Assembly: GCF_027172205.1 (NCBI RefSeq)
Contig: NC_070619.1
Coordinates: forward strand, 7,924,459 to 7,988,458
Direction of reading: 5' to 3'
Source: Podarcis raffonei
Taxonomy: Eukaryota > Chordata > Lepidosauria > Squamata > Lacertidae
DNA length: 64,000 nucleotides
Shown here: in pieces, positions 35,749-44,036 of the stretch
How the letters are laid out: every line of letters begins with the position of its first letter
How positions within the stretch are numbered: position 1 is the stretch's first letter
Notes under the pieces: model-generated
The model's input: only the letters and a program-made list of their open reading frames with translations
Told to the model about the DNA's origin: nothing
Database searches by the model: none
Translations under genes and position numbers: made by a program

Positions 35749-36552
35749 AACTGGAAGCCGTGCTGGACGTTCGGCTTCCGAAAATCATTCGAAAACCGGA
35801 ACAATCACTTCCAGTTTTCGATTGTTCCGGAGTCGAAACGTTCCAGTTGAAAGGCGTTCGGCTTCCGAGGTTCCACTGTGAGCAGCCTTGTTTGATTTTG
35901 CTAATGGCGACATTCTGCATTTAACGAATGCCGCTAATTCAGTGCTATTTATCAGAATGGCAAAGGCACTCATCCGATAGTTCCGGCAAGTTCCAGCTGG
36001 AAAAAAAGCCCCGAATAGGAACAAACCGGTTCAGTTTATTGAAGTTTGCCGATCCGGTTCAGAAATCTCCGAACTTCTCCTGAAAGCTGCTGGGTGAATT
36101 GAACGTGAGCAAAGTTTGTTTGGGGGTAGGAACCTGAATGACTTCTAGTTACCTTCAAGTTCGGTTCTCTTTTGGAACAGGGTTTCCCAAACTTGGGTCT
36201 CCAGCTGTTTGGGGACTACAATGCCCATCATCCCTAGCTAGCAAGACCGGCTGCCATGGATGATGGGAATTGTAGTCCCCAAACAACCGGAGAACCAAAT
36301 TTGGGAAACGCTGATTGAGAATTTCTTCTTTGCTGTGCTTCGCTTCACAGGTGCTGCTACTGGGCCTGCCTGCACCTCTGTAGCACATACCGTGGGTTCG
36401 GGTTCGGCCTCTCCTTCTTCCCGACAGTCGCCATGAGTATCTATAACCTCTTCTGCCTCTACCATCTGGGCTTGGGGTTCCTGTTCACCACCTTGCCCGA
36501 CGTCCGCAACACATCCACTCCGACGCTCGAACTGACTATGCCCAAGAGATGA
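27526..36552 (+). CDS. TMEM79: TMEM79-like (mattrin) five-helix membrane protein
   Basis: Three coding exons, 27526-28348, 33842-34055 and 36351-36552, join in phases 1 and 2 to give 412 residues. The start is the ATG at 27526 in a good context (ctaccATGG), 35 bases after a splice acceptor; frame upstream of the acceptor is intronic. Residues 1-220 are polar and acidic with a glutamate-rich stretch (about 75-90). Five hydrophobic segments follow, roughly at 222-246, 257-285, 305-330, 335-358 and 365-390. The C-terminal half aligns with human TMEM79 (AVAS...LLYGxYxFLP; LPQ...GLFAVxR; RGFGxGLxFxP). TMEM79 is a MAPEG-related secretory-pathway protein needed for epidermal barrier function and reported to down-regulate Frizzled receptors. 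The N-terminal half is not clearly similar to the human protein. It may be the TMEM79 orthologue or a TMEM79 paralogue. Confidence 0.88.
28405..28802 (+). repeat. L2-like LINE 3' end with (AAT/ATT)n
   Basis: ORF2 end (CTGAAGCAGCATCTCCACCC onward to FREAFNV), 3' UTR and microsatellite. It begins about 57 bases after the TMEM79 exon 1 donor and is fused in frame to the readthrough. Confidence 0.88.
28805..28985. repeat. Unclassified repeat copy plus L2 scrap
   Basis: 28805-28910 matches the unclassified repeat at 22862; 28915-28985 is a minus L2 fragment (aaggctgccttcagatgtct). Confidence 0.45.
29195..29302 (-). repeat. CR1 LINE 3' scrap and (CA)n microsatellite
   Basis: ggtcatctagtccaacccc is the classic CR1 3' UTR text; the (CA)n follows at 29275-29302. 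Confidence 0.7.
29470..29684 (+). repeat. Tigger-like MITE (family A)
   Basis: CAGTGGCACCTCGGG to CGAGGTACCACTG, TA-flanked. Confidence 0.85.
29686..30238 (-). repeat. Two L2-like LINE 3' fragments, minus
   Basis: One copy covers 29686-29948 and a second partial copy 29949-30238, repeating the same ORF end. Confidence 0.85.
30271..30895 (+). repeat. CORE-type tRNA SINE interrupted by a Sauria SINE
   Basis: The tRNA-like head (GTGGTGTAGTGGTTAAGAGC, GAACCGGGTTC) and tail (ACTTTGAGACTCCTTA...) are split by the minus Sauria SINE 30476-30830. ctttgagactcctta is duplicated at 30461-30475 and 30831-30845. Confidence 0.75.
30476..30830 (-). repeat. Sauria SINE, divergent subfamily, 15-bp TSD
   Basis: A variant core (CCCGTACGGGCCAG, GGTGAGCCAGCGCAGCA) inserted in the CORE-SINE. 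Confidence 0.9.
30896..31307. other. TMEM79 intron 1, no recognised feature
   Basis: Ordinary sequence without an exon signal that I can support. Confidence 0.4.
31308..31533 (-). repeat. Tigger-like MITE (family A), inverted
   Basis: TA-flanked; left end slightly decayed (GAGTGGTACCTCGGG), right end CTGAGGTACCACTG. Confidence 0.85.
31808..32114 (+). repeat. Tigger-like MITE (family A) and (ATA)n
   Basis: MITE 31808-32065 (CAGTGGTACCTCGGG to CGAGGTACCACTG) followed by an AAT/ATA microsatellite to 32114. Confidence 0.85.
32115..32936 (-). repeat. Solo LTR of an LTR retrotransposon, minus
   Basis: An 822-bp element with TGTCAG and CTGACA ends and a perfect 5-bp target duplication ataat (32110-32114, 32937-32941). 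On the minus strand an AATAAA lies near the 3' end. No internal genes are present. The family (Gypsy-like or ERV-like) is not decided. Very similar to the LTR at 34211, so probably young. Confidence 0.85.
33078..33402 (+). repeat. Sauria SINE fragments (3' part, then 5' part)
   Basis: 33078-33256 is a core and tail fragment; 33267-33402 is a head fragment ending in a scrap of MITE A. Confidence 0.8.
33532..33762 (-). repeat. Tigger-like MITE (family A), inverted
   Basis: CAGTGGTACCTCGGG to CAAGGTACCACTG, TA-flanked, just upstream of TMEM79 exon 2. Confidence 0.85.
33842..34055 (+). CDS. TMEM79: TMEM79-like coding exon 2
   Basis: Acceptor ggctgcag (ends 33841) after a pyrimidine tract, donor ggaag|gtgagg. 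It encodes IVLRAFSALCLDN, HQLFVMGSVDQLSVFALN and FLPQEHLGLIPILVGLFAV. A Tigger-like MITE ends 79 bases upstream and a solo LTR begins 155 bases downstream, so the exon is an island between repeats. Confidence 0.92.
34211..35031 (+). repeat. Solo LTR of the same LTR retrotransposon, plus
   Basis: An 821-bp element with TGTCAG and CTGACA ends and a perfect 5-bp duplication gtacc (34206-34210, 35032-35036). AATAAA lies near 34962. It is inverted relative to the LTR at 32115. Looks like a recent fossil with no internal region. Confidence 0.88.
35165..35745 (+). repeat. L2-like LINE pieces with a nested MITE and (ATT)n
   Basis: A minus tail piece (35165-35236), then plus ORF end (35237-35302 and 35558-35745) split by MITE D at 35304-35555. 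Confidence 0.8.
35304..35555 (+). repeat. Tc1/mariner-like MITE (family D)
   Basis: Inserted at TA in the L2 element; right end GTGAGGCACCACTG. Inverted text such as CGCAAGACGAAA and TTTTCGTCTTGCG-like repeats gives it foldback character. Confidence 0.65.
35746..35878 (+). repeat. Tigger-like MITE fragment (family C variant)
   Basis: GGCTTCCGAGGTTCCACTG at the right end and inverted ggcttccgaaaat text at left; left TIR missing. Confidence 0.55.
36178..36313. repeat. hAT-type hairpin MITE
   Basis: Inverted arms with GGGACTACAATGCCCATCAT and GATGATGGGAATTGTAGTCC, ending just before TMEM79 exon 3. Confidence 0.65.
36351..36552 (+). CDS. TMEM79: TMEM79-like last coding exon
   Basis: Acceptor cttcacag (ends 36350), stop TGA at 36550-36552. 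It encodes CCYWACLHLCSTYRGFGFG, SFFPTVAMSIYNLF and a short tail ending LTMPKR. The RGFGFGLSFFP segment matches RGFGYGLTFLP of human TMEM79. Confidence 0.92.
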
Positions 36553-36885
36553 GGGACGAGGCGCCTACAAAACTGTCTCTGCCCCCCACCCCCTTCTCAA
36601 GCTCCCCATCCCTGCAAAAAACCAGCAACTCTGCAACACCCCTCTAAATTTCTGGGTCAACTCCAGGAGGACTTAAAAGAGACCAGCCATCTGCTTCGAA
36701 ACACGGGGTTTGTTTGCAAAATCCCAGTGGCTTTGCAAGAAAGGACTAAATTTGCAGGCAGGGTCAAATGCTCCTCCCTTAAAAAGGCAAATGTTAGCAT
36801 TTCAGAAGGAAGCTAGGATGGAGCTCCCCCCCCCCCTGAAATACTGAATTTTCACACGCAGGGGATTTTTTGCCGCTTCCTGGTA
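36553..36885. other. TMEM79-like 3' UTR region
   Basis: Repeat-free sequence follows the stop codon up to a Tigger-like MITE. I see no AATAAA before the MITE. The true cleavage site may lie further on or use a variant signal. Confidence 0.4.
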
Positions 36886-38005
36886 CACTCATACCCCATG
36901 TTACGTCCGCTTCATGTTACGTTCTTTCAGGTTACGTCCTGCAGCGACCAGAAAGGGTTACTTCTGGCACCGGTATGAAGTTTACGGCATGTATTGCCTT
37001 AAAGGAGAATATTATGAAAATGATTTACAGGTGGTACATGACCCCAGTTAAGCTTGCAAAAAATTATCACCTGCCTGACAACAAGTGCTGGAAATGTAAA
37101 GAAGCTGAGGGAACATTCTTTCACCTTTGGTGGACGTGCCCAAAGGTTAAGGCTTACTGGGAAATGATATATAATGAACTGAAGAAGGTATTTAAATTTA
37201 CCTTTCCTAAGAAACCAGAGGCCTTCCTTTTGGGCATAGTTGGCCAACTGGTGCCAAAGAAAGAGAGAACATTTTTTATGTATGCAACAACAGCAGCAAG
37301 AATACTCCTTGCCAAGTATTGGAAGACACAAGATCTACCCACCGTGGAGGAATGGCAGATGCAAGTGATTGACTACATGGAGATGGCTGAAATGACTGGC
37401 AGAATCCGTGACCAGGGAGAAGAACTGATGGAACAGGATTGGAAAAAGTTTAAGGATTATTTACAAAAACATTGCAAAATGTCTGAGTGTTAATATGATG
37501 TGGGAAGTGAAGGTAACAGGGTTTGTGGGATCTGGTTAAATGTGAATGAAAAGAAGAACGTTAAAAAGGAGAAGGGGTTATGAACAAGGATAATATTATG
37601 TCATAGTATATAAGATGAGGAATGGGCTAAAATAATGAAAAATTGGGACATAATAATTAGAAGAATATAATTTAAGCATGGCTTAAATAAGGGTTTGAAT
37701 TTGCTGAATTTGATTGGAATAAAGAGGAACACAAAAAGGGAGATGTGAGGAGGTCAAGACAGAGGGGTATGGAATTTTGTAAATTTAAAAAAGTGGATTT
37801 TTCTTTTAAAAAAAACAACAGAAAGGGTTACTTCTGGGTTTCACCGCTCGTGCATGCACAGAAGCGCAAAATGACATCACACGCATGCGCAGAAGCGGCG
37901 AATCGCACCCCGTGTGTGCGCAGATGTGCTGCTGTAGGTTGTGCTCTTTTCATGTTGCGAACGGGCCTCCGGAACGGATCCTGTTCGCAACCAGAGGTAC
38001 CACTG
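36886..38005 (+). repeat. Tigger-like MITE interrupted by an L1
   Basis: The right end CAGAGGTACCACTG and the left text cataccccatgttacgtcc are inverted and decayed. The L1 at 36968-37818 splits it. Confidence 0.6.
36968..37818 (+). repeat. 5'-truncated L1 with 19-bp target duplication
   Basis: cagaaagggttacttctgg is exact at 36949-36967 and 37819-37837. The insert encodes an uninterrupted ORF2 C-terminus ([57 protein letters not shown]) to a stop at 37493, then a 3' UTR and A-rich end. It looks young. Confidence 0.92.
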
Positions 38006-38035
38006 TATACACAAGGCACAGGGGTGTCTGCCAAC

Positions 38036-38282
38036 TGAGCGTGGAAAGCTCAGTTGGTGAGAGTGTGGTGGTGATAACGCCAAATCGCAGGTTCGATTCC
38101 CGGGTGGGGCAGCTGCGTATTCCTGCATTGCAAAGGGGTTGGACTAGATTTTCTTCAGGGTCTCTTCCAACTCTACTATTCTATGAAATTTCTCTTTGCA
38201 AAAAGGTTCCTGCGTTGCAAAGGGATTGGATCAGATGAACTTCAGGGGGCAGTTCCTACTCTACACTTCTGTGAGCCTATGA
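38036..38282 (+). repeat. tRNA-Ile-derived SINE with CR1-like tail, plus CR1 scrap
   Basis: AGCTCAGTTGGTGAGAG, GATAACGCCAAATCGCAG and GGTTCGATTCCC follow tRNA-Ile order; a CR1 tail (GGGGTTGGACTAGA, AACTCTACTATTCTATGA) follows. A second CR1 tail scrap lies at 38190-38282. Confidence 0.7.
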
Positions 38283-38368
38283 AACATCTGATGTCATAAG
38301 GGGAAAATGTCTTCCATAAATAAGAATGGATTTAAATCGAGCCTCTGGGGAACGTGCAGAGATAAGTA

Positions 38369-38626
38369 CTGTATTTTTTGCTCTATAAGACTCACTTTTA
38401 GCCTCCTAAAAAGTAAGGGGAAATGTGTGTGCGTCTTGTGGAGCGAATGCAGGCTGCGCAGCTATCCCAGAAGCCAGAACAGCAAGAGGGATTGCTGCTT
38501 TCGCTGCTCAGCGATCCCTCTTGCTGTTCTGGCTTCTGAGATTCAGAATTTTTTTTTCTTGTTTTCCTCCTCCAAAAACTAGGTGCATCTTGTGGTTGGG
38601 TGCGTCTTATAGAGCGAAAAATACGG
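38369..38626 (-). repeat. Tc1/mariner-like MITE (family B)
   Basis: CTGTATTTTTTGCTCTATAA at left, AGAGCGAAAAATACGG at right, TA-flanked, central hairpin. Confidence 0.85.
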
Positions 38627-38639
38627 TATTTACTTTTCC

Positions 38640-39033
38640 GCACTCGAATGTCCTGTATTGGTAACGGGTTAGAAATCGATGACGTATGAAGTCCCCTTCC
38701 AGCAATGTGATTGTTCATAGTGCTTTTGAGCATGTGCAAAGTGTTGCTGTTCCCTCCCACTCCCATATCGAAAACTGGAAGCCCAAAGGAAGCTCCCAAG
38801 TCAAGGGTGAACCCAGAGGCTTTTTCCATTTTCAGAAATGGACCATCAAACCAAGGACTCAAGGAATACCAGAAGCCTTGGCCTGCAGTGGGCAGGGATA
38901 GCAGTAAAAGAAATGTCACCGAGCATGTGCAGAGCGCAGTTCCCTTTGGTAAGCGCTACCAGGTGTGCTCTGGCACAAACCCTCAAGATACAAGCAATAA
39001 TAAACAACCCGCAAAACTTAAAGATGCAAGATA
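38640..39033. other. Between TMEM79 and PCSK4, no recognised feature
   Basis: No exon or named repeat that I can support. Confidence 0.4.
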
Positions 39034-39381
39034 AAGGTAAAGGGACCCCTGACCATTAGGTCCAGTCGCAGAAGACTCTGGGGTTGCGGCGCTCATCTTG
39101 CTTTACTGGCCGAGGGAGCCGGCGTACAGCTTCCGGGTCATGTGGCCAGCAGGACTAAGCCGCTTCTGGCGAACCAGAGCAGCGCATGGAAATGCCGTTT
39201 ACCTTCCTGCTGGAGCGGTACCTATTTATCTACTTGCACAGCTGTGCTTTCGAACTGCTAGGTTGGCAGGAGCAGGGACCGAGCAACGGGAGCTCACCCC
39301 GTTGCGGGGATTTGAACCGCCGACCTTCTGATCGGCAAGCCCTAGGCTCTGTGGTTTAAACCACAGCACCACCCGCGTCCC
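39034..39381 (-). repeat. Full-length Sauria SINE
   Basis: From aaagggacccctgacc to accacccgcgtccc, just downstream of the PCSK4 stop. Confidence 0.92.
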
Positions 39382-39547
39382 ATTTAAAAACGCAAACTGC
39401 ACCCCTAAATCACAAACACACAAAACACAGGCTGAGATTGTATTGCATTCAAGAAAAAACAGGGTTTGGTGTTTTTTGGAGTGAGAGTAAAAAAACAAAA
39501 CAAGGCATCAATGCAGAGCCGGGTTCAAGTCCCCCCAGCTTTCATTT
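39382..39547 (-). other. PCSK4 3' UTR region
   Basis: Short stretch after the stop. No canonical AATAAA; AATACA on the minus strand near 39440 is a weak candidate signal. Confidence 0.35.
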
Positions 39548-40029
39548 TCACGGGAAAGGCTTCCGCAGCGGCTCCTTTAAACATTCCTCTGTCTGGTTCA
39601 GGCACAGTGGTTCCGACCCGGATTCGGCCCGGGCCCCTGCCCCCTTCCGCCCCTTGTCCCTTCGGGATGCCAGGCGGTAAGCCCCGTAGAGGAGGGAGAA
39701 GACAACGGGCCCCACAAACATCAGGGCCACCGCAAGCAGGAGCGGAAGGTGCCCGTGCTCCCGGGCGACCTCCCCTCCCCGGGACGTGTAGTACGGGTGC
39801 TGGAGACAGCGGTGGTTGGCTTCTTGGAAGCTACTGAAAGGCGGGCAAGCAGTGCAGTTGTTTTCCGCGCCTCCGAGACAGGTGTAGCAGGACGGGTGGC
39901 AAGCGGCGCAGAACCGGGCGTTGCGGGGTGTCCCGTCGGGAGCCAGCGAGGGCCGGGAGAGGGCGTAATATCTGGGGGGGCAGTAGGAGACGCATCGGCG
40001 CTGGAGGACGTAGAAGGGGCCGTGGCATT
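39548..40029 (-). CDS. PCSK4: PCSK4 exon 14 (Cys-rich region, membrane anchor, tail)
   Basis: Acceptor TTCTCAG; stop TGA at 39550-39548. It encodes [20 protein letters not shown], then [14 protein letters not shown] and CTACPPF (furin-like Cys repeats). A hydrophobic segment ([20 protein letters not shown]) and a basic tail (SRRDKGRKG) follow, ending LRKPFP. Human PCSK4 aligns through the Cys repeats (PACHxSCYTCxGG type). Confidence 0.95.
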
Positions 40030-40881
40030 CTGAGAAGAGAAAGAGAGGGTGAGAGACGCCGGAGGGGAGGCGGAGAACAACGGTTCCCAAATTTTGTTGG
40101 AATGGCCTCAGGGTTCCATGAACTCAGTCCCAGGAACGGGCCCCCCCCTACCAACAGCATTGCAGTCGTACCTCGAAAGCCGGACGCCTTGCGAGTCGAA
40201 CGTCTCGGCTCCCGAACGCCGCAAACCCGGAAGCAAACGTTCCGGTTTGCAAACGTTCTTTGGAACCTGAATGTTCCGGCGCGGCTTCCGATTGGCTGCC
40301 AGGAGCTTCCTGCAGCCAATCGGAAGCCGCGCCTTGGTTTCTGAATGTTTTGGAAGTCGGACAACTGCAATGCGCTCTATGCGGGGCTACCTTTGAAGGT
40401 GACCCGGAAACTGCAATTAATCCAGAATGCGGCAGCTAGACTGGTGACTGGGAGCGGCCGCCGAGACCATATAACACCGGTCTTGACAGACCTACATTGG
40501 CTCCCAGTACATTTCCAAGCACAATTCAAAGTGTTGGCGCTGACCTTTAAAGCCCTAAACGGCCTCGGCCCAGTATACCTGAAGGAGCGTCTCCACCCCC
40601 ATCGTTCTGCCCGGACACTGAGGTCCAGCTCCGAGGGCCTTCTGGTGGTTCCCTCGCTGCGAGAAGCCAAGTTACAGGGAACCAGGCAGAGGGCCTTCTC
40701 GGTGGTGGTGCCCACCCTGTGGAACGCCCTCCCACCAGATGTCAAAGAGAAAAGTAACTACCAAACTTTTAGAAGATATCTGAAGGCAGCCCTGTTTAGG
40801 GAAGCTTTTAATGTTTAATAGGTTATTGTATTCTAGTGTTTTGTTGGAAACCGCCCAGAGTGGGCAGGGTATAAATAATAA

Positions 40882-40933
<52 letters not shown>

Positions 40934-43900
40934 CGAAGCACGGCCGTATTCAGAATTGTTGGCATCCGCCCGTCTCAAGAGACAACGGCGTGAAAAGCAG
41001 CAGGGAGTTCGCGGCTTGGATTTTACTGTATCATTCATCGTGCATTTGTTCCAAACCCAGAACTCTCGCGGCAAATTTGATGTACCGTATTTTTCGCTCT
41101 GTAAGACGCACTTTTCCCCTCCTAAAAAGTAAGGGGAAATGTTTGTGTGTCTTATGCAGCGAATGCAGGCGGGAGGCTCTGCTCAGCACTCCCTTTAAAG
41201 AGCTGTCCTTCTCCCTACTCGGGGAAAAGCCCCCAAGAGCCGCACACACGCTCCGCAAGCTCTTTAAAGGGAGCGCGGCTCTTGGGGGAGCCTTCTTCCC
41301 GCTGCCCTGAAGAGGCTTCGCGCCGCTATCCCAGAAGCCAGATCCCTCTTGCTGTTCTGGCTTCTGGGATTCAGAATATTTCTTTTCTTGTTTTCCTCCT
41401 CCAAATACTCCCGTATTTTTTGCTCTATGAGACTCACTTTTTCCCTCCTAAAAAGTAAGGGGAAATGCGTGTGCGTCTTATGGAGCGAATGCAGGCTGCG
41501 CAGCTATCCCAGAAGCCAGAACAGCAAGAGGGATTGCTGCTTTCACTGCGCAGCGATCCCTCTTGCTGTTCTGGCTTCTGGGATTCAGAATATTTCTTTT
41601 CTTGTTTTCCTCCTCCAAAAACTAGGTGCGTCTTGTGGTCTGGTGCGTCTTGTAGAAAAATACGGTACTTGATCCGGCGGCGCCAGCTTTCCAAAGTCTG
41701 ATCGCCGCCTGCACCTGCTGTGTGCTGCATTTCCCAGCGGGAAAGACATCAACGCACATGACCAGACGGTTCGGACTCCCCCACCTGTCAATCACCTACC
41801 AAAATCGGCCTGGGGTGGGGGAGATTAATGGCCCCTCCCGCCAAACCAAAAGAGCCCTACCCCTCCATTTCCCAACAGTCCATTTATTTTGATACTGGGA
41901 TCCAGTGGCAAGGAGTTCCGCAGGCTCCGCGGCCTGCCAGCCAGGGTAAGGAGGGATGGACGCAACTTGCCCAGGCATTCTCCATCAGCGCTTCGCACAG
42001 CACAGCTGCCCACCATCGAGGCTGCGACCGGTCTCGCCCTCATATCTTCCTCTGTGCCGTACAGTTTTAACACAAAGCTGTCAAGGGACCCCGTGTTGTA
42101 TGCGTCGCCTTTGTTCTCCAGCAGAAGGGACCAGACGCCCCACGGATTTTCGTCCCAATAGTGTGTGGACATGAAAGACCAGTCCCTGTACCCCTCGCGG
42201 CTGGTGTCGTGAGGCCTGGCGGGCAAAATAGAGAAATCGTGCACGAGCTTAACATGAGCCGATGGTGTGATACTGCAGCAAAAAAAATCTAACGCTCTTC
42301 TGGGCTGCATCCACAGAATTACATAGTGTCTAAAACAAGGGTGATAATATTCACTTTATTGGGCGAGGGAGCCAGCATACAGCTTCCGGGTCATGTGGCC
42401 AGCAGGACTAAGCCGCTTCTGGCGAACCAGAGTAACGGAAACACCGTTACACAGCTTGTACAATGACAATAAAGGTATTATTATTAATCCAAGTTGTTCA
42501 TAAACTAAGCTGTTCTTAAACCAAGGTACCACTGTATTGGGAAATGCTTGACTAACTATCTTTTATTTATTTGGGGGAAATTTATAATGATTAATATCAC
42601 AACACAGGCTTGAAACTGGTTTCAGGGCAAAATACAGTGGTACCTCGGGTTACATACGCTTCAGGTTACATATGCTTCAGGTTACAGACTCCGCTAACCC
42701 AGAAATAGTGCTTCAGGTTAAGAACTTTGCTTCAGGATGAGAACAGAAATCGTGCTTCGGCGGCGCGGCGGCAGCAGGAGGCCCCATTAGCTAAAGTGGT
42801 GCTTCAGCTTAAGAACAGTTTCAGGTTAAGAACGGACCTCCGGAACGAATTAAGTACTTAACCTGAGGTACCACTGTACAGCCCATCATGATTCGCGAAA
42901 TTAGGGCCGGTCAGAAACAGTGAAGCCAACATCGCGATATGGACTTCGGTTTGGGACGATGTACCAATATATCGCCTTGCCTTACCTGACAGCCACCAGA
43001 GTGGATTTGGTCCCCATAGGGCTGGTCAGAGAGATGGCTAAATCTCCTCGGCGGCTGTAGCGGAGGGAGAGCTGGACCTGGACGTGCTCCAGGGAACGGA
43101 TGCTTTGCTCCTTCCTCTGGCAGGAGGAAGAGGTGACGTTTTTGGCGATGGATAGCCTTGAACCAATTGGCCTGCCAAAAAGCCAAAGGGGAGGGAGAGG
43201 AAGAAGAGGCGGAGTTATTTGCCGTAGAGTTCGAACACGCTCAGCACCATTCAAGAGGAGCTATCCCGCGACGGCGTGAGTTCCCGTTGCTCGGTCCCTG
43301 ATCCTGCCAACCTAGCAGTTCAAAGGCACGTCAAAGTGCAAGTAGATAAATAGGTACCACTCCGGCGGGAAGGTAAACGGCGTTTCCGTGTGCTGCTCTG
43401 GTTCGCCAGAAGCAGCCGCATGACCCAGAAGCTGTACGCCGGCTCCCTCGGCCAGTAAAGCGAGATGAGCGCCGCAACCCCAGAGTCGGTCACGACTGGA
43501 CCTAACGGTCAGGAGTCCCTTTACCTTTTACCTTTGGATTTCGGCCTTACCAAAGCAAACAGTCTAATTTGTCAACGTCTAAAAGATATCGAAGGGATGC
43601 GGGTGGCGCTGTGGTCTAAACCACAGAGCCTAGGGCTTGCCAATCAGAAGGTCGGCGGTTCGAATCCCCACGACAGGGTGAGCTACCGTTGCTCGGTCCC
43701 TGCCGCAGCCCACCTAGCAGTTCGAAAGCACGTCAAAGTGCAAGTAGATAAATAGGTACCACTCTTGCGGGAAGGTAAACGGTGTTTCCGTGCGCTGCTC
43801 TGGTTCGCCAGAAGCGGCTTAGTCATGCTGGCCACATGACCCGGAAGCTGTACCTTCCCGCCAGAGTGATACCTATTTATCTACTTGCACTTCGTGCTTT

Positions 43901-43992
43901 CGAACTGGTAGGTTGGCAGGATCAGGGACCGAACAACGGGAGCTCATTGCAGGGATTCAAACCGCCGACCTTCTAATAGGCAAGCCCTTGGG

Positions 43993-44036
<44 letters not shown>

